From: CAZJNX01 sp964547415 | GTDB taxonomy: Bacteria; Pseudomonadota; Alphaproteobacteria; Rhizobiales; Amorphaceae | Length of the DNA: 25,840 nucleotides | Direction of reading: 5' to 3' | Assembly: GCA_964547415.1 (NCBI GenBank) | Contig: CAZJNX010000039.1 | Span: forward strand, 1-25,840 | In this document: in pieces, positions 8,538 to 15,343 of the stretch | Numbering within the stretch: the first letter of the stretch is position 1 | How the letters are laid out: every line of letters starts with the position of its first letter | Made by a program: the position numbers and the translations under genes | Notes under the pieces: model-generated | The model's input: the letters and a program-made list of their open reading frames with translations, nothing else | What the model was told of the DNA's origin: nothing | The model's database searches: none

Positions 8538-8599
8538 CCGTCCCGCAGGCGGCGGGGTCTTCCCGCACAGGGGCTTGGCCCTCCCGCAGGGCGGGACGG
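8538..8599. terminator. Folded spacer, possible bidirectional terminator
   Basis: CCGTCCCGC at 8538-8546 pairs perfectly with GCGGGACGG at 8591-8599, enclosing two smaller GC hairpins (around GGTCTT and around GGGGCTTGGCCCT). It begins directly after the cobO stop and ends just before the 3' end of the convergent tRNA-Lys gene. Its position suits a shared terminator, although there is no clear T run. Confidence 0.45.
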
Positions 8600-8604
8600 C
8601 AGGG

Positions 8605-8680
8605 TGGTGTGCCCGCTCGGATTCGAACCGAGGACCGTTCGATTAAAAGTCGAATGCTCTACCAGCTGAGCTACGGGCAC
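8605..8680 (-). tRNA. tRNA-Lys (anticodon TTT)
   Basis: The minus strand gives a full cloverleaf: a 7-bp acceptor stem GTGCCCG/CGGGCAC, the D arm AGCTCAGCTGGTAGAGC, the anticodon loop ACTTTTAAT with TTT at 8647-8645, and the T arm GGTTCGAATCC. The discriminator A is at 8608 and CCA is encoded at 8607-8605. It is convergent with cobO and has its own promoter upstream. Confidence 0.97.
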
Positions 8681-8707
8681 GGGCAGGCCGCGGCGGCCGC
8701 TCCCGGC

Positions 8708-8736
8708 TGGCTAGTCGGTTTGAGGCGAAGGGTCAA
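8708..8736 (-). promoter_or_regulatory. Predicted promoter of tRNA-Lys
   Basis: On the minus strand TTGACC (8736-8731) and TAGCCA (8713-8708) are separated by exactly 17 bp. The -10 ends 28 bp before the tRNA 5' end, so the primary transcript would have a leader of about 20 nt. Spacing and position fit a housekeeping sigma-70 type promoter. Confidence 0.6.
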
Positions 8737-8826
8737 CAACCGGGCCGCGCGCGGGTCACGCCGTCGCGGATGGCGTGGGGATTGCTTGGCTTTCCGCGGT
8801 GCGTCGCCTCGGGAAGGGAGAAGGAC

Positions 8827-9606
8827 ATGGCCGATCCAACCGCGTTCGGGCTCGCCGGCCGCTCCGTGCTCGTCACCGGGGCGAGCCGGGGGATCGGCCT
8901 CGGCGTCGCCACGCGCTTCGTCGAGGCGGGCGCCCGCGTCACGCTCCTCGCCGAGACGGACGAGGTCCACGCCGCCGCAGAGACGCTGGCCGCCCGCTTT
9001 CCGGGCGCCGTCTCGGCGCTCCTCGCCGACGTCGCAGACGAGGCGGCCGTGCAAGGCGCCCTCGCCGGATCGGGACGGATCGACGTCCTCGTCAACAACG
9101 CGGGCATGGAGCGGGAGACGCGCCTCGACGACCCGGACGCCCCCGCCGTCTTCGCGCGGACCATGGCGGTCAACGTCACCGGGATGTTCCACGTCACCGC
9201 CGCGGCCCTGCCGGCGATGGGGGAGGGGGCGGCCATCGTGAACACCGCCTCCGTCTGGGGCCGGCTCGCGCCCGCGGGGTATGCCGCCTACGCCGCCTCC
9301 AAGCACGCCGTCATCGGCTTCACCCGGGCGGCGGCGCGCGAGCTCGGGCCCCGGAAGATCCGCGTCAACGCCGTCTGCCCGGGCTGGGTGGAGACGGGAC
9401 CCGCGCTCGCCACCCTCGCCACCATGGCCGGCCGGCGCGGCATGGCCGAAGCCGACCTCCTCGCCGAGATCGAGGGGGCCCAGGACATCCCCGGCCTCAT
9501 GACGCCCGCCGACGTCGCCGACCTCTACCTCTTCCTCGCGAGCCCGTTCGCCCGCAACCTCACCGGCCAGGCGGTCAACGTGGACCGCGGCGCCGTCCAG
9601 AGCTGA
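8827..9606 (+). CDS. Short-chain dehydrogenase/reductase (SDR)
   Basis: This 259-residue protein is a classical SDR: the cofactor motif TGASRGIG (residues 17-24), NNAG (90-93), and the catalytic Ser142-Tyr155-Lys159 set within NTASVWG and YAASK, then CPGWVETG after the active site. It would oxidise or reduce an alcohol/carbonyl group using NAD(P); the substrate cannot be told from sequence. The ATG at 8827 has GGGAGAAGG just before it; the frame is open further upstream but lacks family residues there. The gene is followed 11 bp later by a DUF1989 gene with a strong AAGGAG site, so it probably opens a three-gene transcript (SDR, DUF1989, permease). No obvious sigma-70 promoter was found in the 146 bp between it and tRNA-Lys. 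Confidence 0.9.
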   Translation: MADPTAFGLAGRSVLVTGASRGIGLGVATRFVEAGARVTLLAETDEVHAAAETLAARFPGAVSALLADVADEAAVQGALAGSGRIDVLVNNAGMERETRLDDPDAPAVFARTMAVNVTGMFHVTAAALPAMGEGAAIVNTASVWGRLAPAGYAAYAASKHAVIGFTRAAARELGPRKIRVNAVCPGWVETGPALATLATMAGRRGMAEADLLAEIEGAQDIPGLMTPADVADLYLFLASPFARNLTGQAVNVDRGAVQS

Positions 9607-9617
9607 AGGAGACCGCC

Positions 9618-10319
9618 ATGGACGCGCGCACCGCCCCCGCCCTCCCGTCCCGGGAGGACCTCGCCGCCACCGGCAACGCCACCCTCGACAACGCCGTCGA
9701 ACCGGACGGGCGCCCGCAGAAGGACCGGCGCTACGCGATTCCCGCGCGGCAGGGCCTCGCGCTGCGCCTCGCCGCGGGCGAGCGCCTGCGCGTCATCAAC
9801 ACCCACGGCACCCAGGTCGTCGACTTCTGGGCCTTCTCGGCGGAGGACCCGGGCGAGTTCATGTCCATGGAGCACCTGCGCGCCCACATCGGCTCCATCT
9901 TCCCGAGGGCGCCGGCGGAGATCGTCTCCAACCGGCGCCGCCCGATCCTCCTGTTCGTGGAGGACACATCGCCCGGCGTCCACGACACGCTGATCGCGGC
10001 CTGCGACGTGCACCGCTTCCGCGGCCTCGGCGTCGAAGGCTACCACGACAACTGCACCGACAACCTCGTCATGGCGCTCGCCGCCATCGGCATCGCCGCC
10101 CACGAGATTCCCTCGCCCTTCAACCTGTTCATGAACATTCCCGTGGCGACGGACGGGGCGATCGCCTGGGAGCCGCCGGCCTCCCGTCCGGGAGACGCGG
10201 TGACCTTCGAGGCGACGATGGACGTCGTCGTCGCCTTCTCCGCCTGCCCACAGGACATCATCCCCATCAACGGGGCGGCCTGCACGCCGGTCGAGGCCCA
10301 CGTGGAGGTGTTGCCGTGA
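9618..10319 (+). CDS. DUF1989 (urea-carboxylase-associated family) protein, stand-alone type
   Basis: This 233-residue protein belongs to the DUF1989 family (PF09347), whose best-studied members form carboxyguanidine deiminase. Family blocks are GERLRVINTHGTQVVDFWAF near the N-terminus, GVHDTLIAACD (His122-Asp123-Thr124), GYHDNCTDNL (Tyr142 to Cys146), FNLFMNIPV (around 171-175) and VVVAFSACPQDIIPING at the C-terminus. The HDT, HDNC and ACPQD residues are the likely metal or catalytic positions of the family. Start is the ATG at 9618 with AAGGAG 6 bp ahead. It differs in length and motifs from the other two DUF1989 proteins at 11942-13332, so it is a third paralogue rather than a duplicate. 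It lies between an SDR and a permease; the exact reaction is unknown. Confidence 0.88.
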   Translation: MDARTAPALPSREDLAATGNATLDNAVEPDGRPQKDRRYAIPARQGLALRLAAGERLRVINTHGTQVVDFWAFSAEDPGEFMSMEHLRAHIGSIFPRAPAEIVSNRRRPILLFVEDTSPGVHDTLIAACDVHRFRGLGVEGYHDNCTDNLVMALAAIGIAAHEIPSPFNLFMNIPVATDGAIAWEPPASRPGDAVTFEATMDVVVAFSACPQDIIPINGAACTPVEAHVEVLP

Positions 10320-10329
10320 CGGCGCCCCG

Positions 10330-11208
10330 GTGACGGGCGAGCCGCCGGTCGCCCTCGTCGGAGCGGCGGCCGCCCTCTCCCTCGGCCTCACGGATTTCCT
10401 CGCCCGCTTCGCCACCCGCGGCCTCGGCCCGTTCCTCACCGGGGCGGGCATGTTCGCCGTCGGCGCCCTCGCCTCGGCCGCGGCGGCCCTGTGGACGGGC
10501 GGCCCGTTTCCGGAAGGCGCCACGGCGCTCGCCTTCGCCTTCGTCTCGGGCGTCCTCGGCGGGCTCGGGATCCTGTGCTTCTACCTCGCGATCTTCCTCG
10601 GCCAGCTCGCCTTCGTGATCCCGATCGCCGCCGCCTATCCGGTCTGGTCGGTCCTTTACGCCACCTTCGCCCTCGGCCTGTCCATGACGGTGCCCATGGC
10701 GCTCGCCGTCGCGGCCACGTTGACGGGGGCGGTGGTCGTCGCCCGCTACGGGGCGGTGACGGGGGAGGGGGGCGCTGCCGGTGCGCCGCGGGCGCTGGTG
10801 GCCCTTCTCGCGGGCGCGGCGGGCGCCTTCTTCATCGCCTCCCTCTACGTCGCCGAGCCGGCCATCGCCCGGTCGAGCGAGCTCGGCGCCCTCGCCCTCG
10901 CCCGGGCGACGGGGGCGGTGGTCCTCGTCCTCGCGGCGGCCCTCGCCCGGGGCTTTCCGGTGGTGCCGCGGGGCCGGCTCGTGCCGGTGGTGGTGGCCAT
11001 GGGCCTCCTCGACGGGTTCGCGAACCTCGTCTTCTTCACCGTGATCGACCGGTCCGACAGCGCCCTTGCCATCGTGGTGTCCTCGTCCTTCGGGGTGGTG
11101 ACGGTGCTCCTCGGCCGCCTCGTCCTGTCCGAGCGGATCGGCGGGCGGCAGTGGGGCGGCATCGCCCTCGCCCTCGGCGGGGCCATGGCCGTGAGCGGGC
11201 TTCAGTGA
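10330..11208 (+). CDS. EamA/DMT-type inner-membrane transporter
   Basis: The product is a very hydrophobic 292-residue protein with about ten predicted membrane spans in two similar halves, the layout of the drug/metabolite transporter superfamily. Hallmarks are PIAAAYPVWSVLYA in the first half, and FGVVTVLLGRLVLSERIGGR with GIALALGGAMAVSG at the end of the second EamA repeat. The start is a GTG at 10330, 10 bp after the DUF1989 stop. Its last bases overlap the end of the convergent hydrolase gene by 7 bp. In this setting it may carry the substrate or product of the neighbouring DUF1989 and amidohydrolase enzymes across the membrane; direction cannot be judged. Confidence 0.85.
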   Translation: MTGEPPVALVGAAAALSLGLTDFLARFATRGLGPFLTGAGMFAVGALASAAAALWTGGPFPEGATALAFAFVSGVLGGLGILCFYLAIFLGQLAFVIPIAAAYPVWSVLYATFALGLSMTVPMALAVAATLTGAVVVARYGAVTGEGGAAGAPRALVALLAGAAGAFFIASLYVAEPAIARSSELGALALARATGAVVLVLAAALARGFPVVPRGRLVPVVVAMGLLDGFANLVFFTVIDRSDSALAIVVSSSFGVVTVLLGRLVLSERIGGRQWGGIALALGGAMAVSGLQ

Positions 11209-11879
11209 CCGGGCGCGAGGGCGGCGGCGATGGCGTCCACCCCGGCGATCCAGCCGAACAGGTGCCCCTCGCTCGCGATCATGGCGAGCGTGGCGGCGTG
11301 GAGGGCGGGCTCGAAGGCGGCGATGCCGTCCTCCGCGGTGAGGCAGCGGTAGCCGTGGTCGACCGCCGCGCGCAGGGTGGAGTGGACGCAGCACTGGGCG
11401 GTGACGCCGGTGAGGATCAGCCGGTCGATCCCCCGCGCGACGAGGCGTTCGTGGAGGTCCGTGTGATGGAAGGCGGAAAAGCCCGGCTTGTCGATCACCG
11501 CCTCGCCCGGCGCGGGGGCGAGGGCGGCCACGATGGCGTTGCCGTCCTCGCCGCGGACGAAGCGGCGGCCGAGGGGGCCGGGCGCGCCGACGGGAATGCC
11601 GGAGGCGGCGTACTGCTCGCGCTTGGCGTCCGTCAGGTCCGACAGGTCCGGCCGGTGCCCCTCGCGGGTGTGGACGACGAGAAGGCCGGCTGCGCGGGCG
11701 GCGGCGAGAAGGCGCGCCACCGCCGGCACGATCGCCGCGAGCGGGGCGGTGTCCGCACCAGCCAGGGCGGCGGCGCCTTCAGGGTCGATGAAGTCCCGCT
11801 GCATGTCGATGACGAGGAGCGCCGTGCGCTCCGGAACGAGCGGAAAGGAGCGGTCGTGGCGGCACGGAACGTCTGGCAT
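11202..11879 (-). CDS. Cysteine hydrolase, RutB/biuret-hydrolase-like (isochorismatase fold)
   Basis: This 225-residue protein has the Asp-Lys-Cys triad of the cysteine hydrolase superfamily: Asp25 in LLVIDMQRDF, Lys131 in VIDKPGFSAFHHTDL, and Cys164 in LTGVTAQCCVHSTLRAA. The stretch HTREGHRPDLSDL, then GPLGRRFVRGE and LAPAPGEAVIDKPG, resembles ureidoacrylate amidohydrolase (RutB) and biuret hydrolase more than nicotinamidases, so hydrolysis of a ureido or carbamoyl C-N bond is likely. The start is the ATG at 11879 with GGAG 8 bp ahead. The gene is convergent with the permease (7-bp overlap) and divergent from the DUF1989 pair with only about 62 bp between starts. Another amide substrate remains possible. 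Confidence 0.85.
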   Translation of the reverse strand: MPDVPCRHDRSFPLVPERTALLVIDMQRDFIDPEGAAALAGADTAPLAAIVPAVARLLAAARAAGLLVVHTREGHRPDLSDLTDAKREQYAASGIPVGAPGPLGRRFVRGEDGNAIVAALAPAPGEAVIDKPGFSAFHHTDLHERLVARGIDRLILTGVTAQCCVHSTLRAAVDHGYRCLTAEDGIAAFEPALHAATLAMIASEGHLFGWIAGVDAIAAALAPGH

Positions 11880-11941
11880 GGGCTTACTCCGGGCGGATGG
11901 ATCCGGTCGATGCAAGCCCCGCGCCCCGCCGGGAGCGGCCG

Positions 11942-12733
11942 GTGAGCGGGGCCTTCGACGCCGAGACCCTGGCTGCTGCGCGGGCGCGCCACGCGCGGGC
12001 GGCCGCCGCCTCGGCCGTCGAGGCCGAGGGCTTCGCCGCGCGCCTCGCGGCCCGCCCGCCCGCGCCGCCGCCGCTTGCCGACGGGGCGGTCCTCGCCCGC
12101 GAGGCGGTTCCCGCGGACGGGGCGTGGCACGGGCGCCTCGCACCGGGGGAGGGGCTGCGGCTCGTGAACGGGGGATCGGACGGCATCGCCCTTTGCCTGT
12201 GGAACGCGGACGATCCGGCCGAGCGGCTCGACCCCGCCGACACGGTGAAGGTGCAGTGGACGGCGGCCATCTCCACCGGCCGCGTCCTGATGTCGGCGGA
12301 GGGGCGGGTGCTCGCCTCCGTTTCATTCGACGGCTTCGGCCGGAACGACTGCCTCGCCGCCGGCCTCGCCGCGCCTCGCCCGGGCCGGCCCACCGCCCGG
12401 GAGCGGCTCCTCGAGGCGGCGGCGGCCCTCGGCCTCGACCGGCGGGACCTCGGCCCGGCCGTCTTCCTGTTCGCGCCGGTGGAGGCGGGGCCGGACGGCG
12501 CGTTCGCCTGGGACGGGGCGGCGGACCCGGCCGGGACCGTGCTCGACCTCCGGGCCGAGACGGCGCTCCTCGTCGCCCTGGCCAACGTGCCCCATCCGCT
12601 CGGGCCCGGGCGGAGCGGGCCCCTCACCCTCGTGCGCCACGCCGCGCCGCCGCCGGGCCGGGACGACCTCGCCCGCACCGCCTCCTCCGCCGTCGCCCGC
12701 GCCTTCGCCCGCACCGAAAGGCGGGACCCGTGA
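11942..12733 (+). CDS. DUF1989 protein, urea-carboxylase-associated subunit 1-like (CgdA-like)
   Basis: This 263-residue protein matches the first of the two DUF1989 proteins found beside urea/guanidine carboxylases. Seen are GAWHGRLAPGEGLRLVNGG, LCLWNADDPAERLDPADTVK, STGRVLMSAEGRVLASV and a C-terminal ALANVPHPLGPG. In relatives the family His-Asp motif (GWHD or GRHD) is expected at residues 133-138; here it reads GRNDCL, with Asn135 in place of His. The GTG at 11942 was chosen because GGGAG lies 7 bp before it; an in-frame ATG at 11897 lacks a ribosome site and would leave only 17 bp to the divergent gene. The stop overlaps the next start (GTGA), so the two proteins are probably made together and may form a heteromer. 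Confidence 0.8.
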   Translation: MSGAFDAETLAAARARHARAAAASAVEAEGFAARLAARPPAPPPLADGAVLAREAVPADGAWHGRLAPGEGLRLVNGGSDGIALCLWNADDPAERLDPADTVKVQWTAAISTGRVLMSAEGRVLASVSFDGFGRNDCLAAGLAAPRPGRPTARERLLEAAAALGLDRRDLGPAVFLFAPVEAGPDGAFAWDGAADPAGTVLDLRAETALLVALANVPHPLGPGRSGPLTLVRHAAPPPGRDDLARTASSAVARAFARTERRDP

Positions 12734-13332
12734 CGGCACGGATCGACGTCCGCATTCCCGCCCTCGGCCCATGGTCCGCCGTCGTCCGGGCGGGAGAGCG
12801 GCTCGTCATCGTGGACGTCGCGGGCCAGCAGGCGGTGGACGCCCTCTTCTACGCCGCCGACGACCCGGCCGAGCGCTACGGCGCCGCCGAGACCGTGGCC
12901 GCCGGGCGCCGGCCCTTTCTCGGCCTCGGCTCGCGCCTCCTGTCCAACGAGGGACGGGCGATGCTCACCATCGTCGCCGACGACACGGGCCGGCACGACA
13001 CGGTGGCGGGCTGCTGCTCGAAGGCGAGCAACGCCGTGCGCTTCGGCGAGGAGGCGGCGGCCCTGCCCGCGTGCCGGCAGAACTTTCTGGCCGAGGGGGC
13101 GCGCTGGGGCCTCACGGCGCGCGACCTCGTCCCCAACGTCAACTTCTTCATGAACGTGCCGGTGGAGGCGGGCGGGCGGCTCGCCATCGCGGACGGGCTG
13201 TCCCGGGCGGGCAGCACCGTGGAGCTGCGCGCCGAGCGCGACGTCATCGTCTTGTTGTCGGCCTGCCCGCAGATCAACAACCCGGCCAACGGCTTCGACC
13301 CGACGCCGGTCGACGTCCGCGTCCTTCCCTAG
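12730..13332 (+). CDS. DUF1989 protein, urea-carboxylase-associated subunit 2-like (CgdB-like)
   Basis: This 200-residue protein is a close fit to the second urea-carboxylase-associated protein. It has GQQAVDALFYAADDPAERYG, GSRLLSNEGRAMLTIVADDT, the complete GRHDTVAGCCS motif (residues 87-97, His89-Asp90, Cys95-Cys96), VPNVNFFMNVPVE (about 134-146) and LLSACPQINNPANGFDPTPV. Its relatives, with the subunit 1 type, make carboxyguanidine deiminase, which turns carboxyguanidine into allophanate. The GTG start overlaps the previous stop by 4 bp. The stop TAG lies inside a CTAG shared with the stop of the convergent purQ. No guanidine/urea carboxylase or allophanate hydrolase is in the window, so this function is by family analogy only. 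Confidence 0.87.
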   Translation: MTARIDVRIPALGPWSAVVRAGERLVIVDVAGQQAVDALFYAADDPAERYGAAETVAAGRRPFLGLGSRLLSNEGRAMLTIVADDTGRHDTVAGCCSKASNAVRFGEEAAALPACRQNFLAEGARWGLTARDLVPNVNFFMNVPVEAGGRLAIADGLSRAGSTVELRAERDVIVLLSACPQINNPANGFDPTPVDVRVLP

Positions 13333-14006
13333 GCCGCGACGAGCCCCTCGGCGAGGCTGCGGAAGAGGAGGGCGCCGTCCGTGCCCCCGTGGTGGGGCTC
13401 CACCGCGTTCTCCGGGTGCGGCATCATGCCGAGGACGTTGCCGCCCGCCGACAGGATGCCCGCGATGTCTCGGACCGAGCCGTTGGGGTTGGTGCCGCCC
13501 GCGTAGCGGAAGAGGACGCGGCCCTCGCCCTCGAGGCGGTCGAGGGTGTCGGCGTCGGCGAAATAATTGCCGTCGTGGTGGGCGACGGGGCAGTCGAAGG
13601 TGCGCACGTTGCCGAAGGCGCCGGTGAAGCGGGTGTCGGCGCGCTCCACCGACAGGCGCACGGTGCGGCACACGAAGGTGAGCCCGCGGTTGCGCATGAG
13701 CGCGCCGGGCAGGAGCCGCGCCTCGGTGAGGATCTGGAAGCCGTTGCAGATGCCGAGGACGAGGCCGCCGCGGCGCGCGTGGTCGGCGACCGCCCCCATC
13801 ACGGGCGAGCGGGCGGCGATGGCGCCCGAGCGCAGGTAGTCCCCGTAGGAGAAGCCGCCGGGAAGGACGACGAGGTCGGTCCCCGCCGGCAACGCCGTCT
13901 CGGCGTGCCAGACGGCGGCGGGCGCGCGGCCCGAGGCGAGTTCGAGGGCGCGCATGGCGTCCCGCTCGCGGTTGGACCCCGGAAAGACGACGACGGCGGA
14001 CTTCAA
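13329..14006 (-). CDS. purQ: PurQ, glutaminase subunit of FGAM synthase
   Basis: This 225-residue class-I glutamine amidotransferase supplies ammonia to PurL in the fourth step of purine synthesis (with PurS as the third partner). The triad is Cys87 in GICNGFQ, and His197 and Glu199 in MPHPEN; VVFPGSNRERD and LPGGFSYGDYLRSGAIAA are PurQ signatures. The start is taken as the TTG at 14006: the reading begins exactly as PurQ does (MKSAVVVFPGSN) and AGGGAG lies about 7 bp upstream. An in-frame ATG at 14054 would add a tail not seen in the family. Unlike the common alphaproteobacterial purS-purQ-purL arrangement, neither purS nor purL is adjacent. Its 3' end overlaps the DUF1989 gene by 4 bp. Confidence 0.93.
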   Translation of the reverse strand: MKSAVVVFPGSNRERDAMRALELASGRAPAAVWHAETALPAGTDLVVLPGGFSYGDYLRSGAIAARSPVMGAVADHARRGGLVLGICNGFQILTEARLLPGALMRNRGLTFVCRTVRLSVERADTRFTGAFGNVRTFDCPVAHHDGNYFADADTLDRLEGEGRVLFRYAGGTNPNGSVRDIAGILSAGGNVLGMMPHPENAVEPHHGGTDGALLFRSLAEGLVAA

Positions 14007-14024
14007 CGGGCGGCTCCCTGTCTC

Positions 14025-14046
14025 GGACGGCGGCCGGCCGCCGTCC
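14025..14046. repeat. Perfect 22-bp palindrome upstream of purQ
   Basis: A self-complementary sequence centred on CGGCCGGCCG, flanked by GGACGG and CCGTCC, lies 18 bp before the purQ start and downstream of the nikL-like stop. It could end nikL transcription, control the purQ leader, or bind a regulator. A consensus TTGACA on the minus strand (14116-14111) lies upstream, but its best -10 (TATGCG, 14090-14085) is 20 bp away, so a purQ promoter there is doubtful. Confidence 0.5.
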
Positions 14047-14112
14047 CGCTCCATGTGGGATCGGCGCGGCGCGGCGGCAGCGCTCGCATAGCTCGCCCGC
14101 GGCGGGGTCCTG

Positions 14113-14709
14113 TCAAGGGCGGAGGCGGGAGCGGGCCCAAAGGGCGACGCCCGCAAGGCCCACGATCATGCCGACCCCGCCCACCACGTCGTTGAACCGC
14201 ACCCGCGCCTCGGCCTCGGCGTAGGCTTCGAGGAGCGGGCGCATCTCGCGGGAGACGGCGGCGGCGACGCTCTCCTCTATCAGGGCGCGGAGGGCTTCAG
14301 GATCGGCGGGCGCGGCCGCTTCGCCCGGGTCCTCGCCTGCCGGCTGCGGCGCGGGCGCGGGGGCGGGGGCGGGGGCCGCGCCGAGCCGCGCGGCCGCGAT
14401 GGTGGTGGACGCCCCGTGCCCGTCGCCGACGGTGAGCGTGATGGTGAGGTCCCCGGCGACGCCTTCGGGGCGGAACGCGAAGGCGCCGTCCCCGTCGGTG
14501 GTCCCCTCGAAGAGGACGCGGCCCGTGCCGTCCCGCGCCACGACGCGCGCCCCCGCGGGCCGCCCGCCGCCGACGAAGAAGCCGTAGCCCGACACGCGCC
14601 CGTCCTCGACGGTGGCGAACACCTTCAGCCGGTGGGCCTCGGCCGGCCGCGGCGCCGCGAGGGCGAGGAGGAGGACGGCGAGGGCGAGGACGAGGGCGCC
14701 GCGGGTCAC
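14113..14709 (-). CDS. nikL: NikL/CbiL-like component of a nickel/cobalt ECF transporter
   Basis: This 198-residue protein has a signal peptide (residues 1-25, cleavage after AEA, leaving an N-terminal His26). Next come a periplasmic Ig-like fold (GRVLFEGTTDGDGAFAFRPE), a Pro/Ala-rich linker, a helical stretch (PEALRALIEESVAAAVSREM) and a C-terminal membrane anchor GGVGMIVGLAGVALWARSRL. This layout matches NikL-type accessory proteins of Ni/Co energy-coupling-factor transporters. The GTG start at 14709 overlaps the cbiM/nikM stop (GTGA), so translation is coupled. No NikQ or NikO gene follows: next on this strand is purQ. The sequence match is moderate; the assignment rests largely on architecture and on neighbours. 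Confidence 0.75.
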   Translation of the reverse strand: MTRGALVLALAVLLLALAAPRPAEAHRLKVFATVEDGRVSGYGFFVGGGRPAGARVVARDGTGRVLFEGTTDGDGAFAFRPEGVAGDLTITLTVGDGHGASTTIAAARLGAAPAPAPAPAPQPAGEDPGEAAAPADPEALRALIEESVAAAVSREMRPLLEAYAEAEARVRFNDVVGGVGMIVGLAGVALWARSRLRP

Positions 14710-15332
14710 GGGGCCGCCGGCCCCATCGCCGGGGCGAGGACGAGGTCGGGCCGCACCTTCAGGAGAAAGGCGAGGGCAAAGCCCGTGACCGCGGCCTCCG
14801 CCGCCATCAGCGGCAGCCAGCCCGCCGCCATCACCGGCAGGACCGGCGCGAGCGCGGGCATGGAAAAGAAGAGCGCGCCCGTCACGGCGAGGGCGGTGAG
14901 GGCGGTGGCGCCGGCCGCGGCGAGGGCGCCCGCCGTCACCGCCGCGCCCGCCGGCAGGCCGGCGAGGCGCGGGCGCAGGACGAGCCCGGCGATCACCCCC
15001 GGCAGCGCGATGTTGGCGACGTTGACGCCGAGGGAAAAAAGGCCGCCGAACCCGAACAGGCTCGCCTGCAGGATGAGGGCGACGAGGATCGCGGGGAACG
15101 CCGCCCATCCGAGTACGAGGCCTGCGAGCGCCCCGAACAGGAGATGGACGCTGGTCGGCCCGACGGGGACCGCGATCAGCGAGGCGACGAAGAACGCCGC
15201 CGACACGAGGCCCGCCCGCACGAGCCGCTCGTCGTCGAGGGCCTTGAGGCCCAGCGCCACGCCCCCCGCCGTCACCGCCCAGCCCGCGGCGATCACCGGG
15301 GCCGACAGCATCCCGTCCGGAATGTGCGCCAT
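14706..15332 (-). CDS. nikM: CbiM/NikM, substrate-binding membrane component of Ni/Co ECF transporter
   Basis: This 208-residue, highly hydrophobic protein has the family N-terminus in the form MAHIPDGML and the second conserved histidine in GPTSVHLLFG (His63). In NikM structures the metal is held by the N-terminal amine, His2 and a His near position 67. Here the initiator Met should be removed because Ala follows it, so the mature protein begins Ala-His and restores His at position 2. The ATG at 15332 is preceded by GAGGGGG and lies 11 bp after the nikK-like stop. The NikR-like operator upstream of the operon favours nickel over cobalt. The ATPase and T component are not present nearby. Confidence 0.9.
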   Translation of the reverse strand: MAHIPDGMLSAPVIAAGWAVTAGGVALGLKALDDERLVRAGLVSAAFFVASLIAVPVGPTSVHLLFGALAGLVLGWAAFPAILVALILQASLFGFGGLFSLGVNVANIALPGVIAGLVLRPRLAGLPAGAAVTAGALAAAGATALTALAVTGALFFSMPALAPVLPVMAAGWLPLMAAEAAVTGFALAFLLKVRPDLVLAPAMGPAAP

Positions 15333-15343
15333 CGCCCGCCCCC

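Noticed and set aside
8786..8802. A sigma-54-like element (TTGGC ... TGC) upstream of the SDR gene
   Set aside because: GG and GC are 11 bases apart rather than the required 10, and the rest of the consensus is poor. Nitrogen control of the cluster is therefore not supported by this site.
8681..8826. Possible guanidine riboswitch ahead of the SDR/DUF1989 cluster
   Set aside because: I looked for ykkC-type conserved blocks and for paired ACGR-loop hairpins and found none.
11897..11941. Upstream ATG start for the CgdA-like gene
   Set aside because: It has no ribosome binding site and leaves only 17 bp to the divergent hydrolase start; the GTG at 11942 has GGGAG at good spacing.
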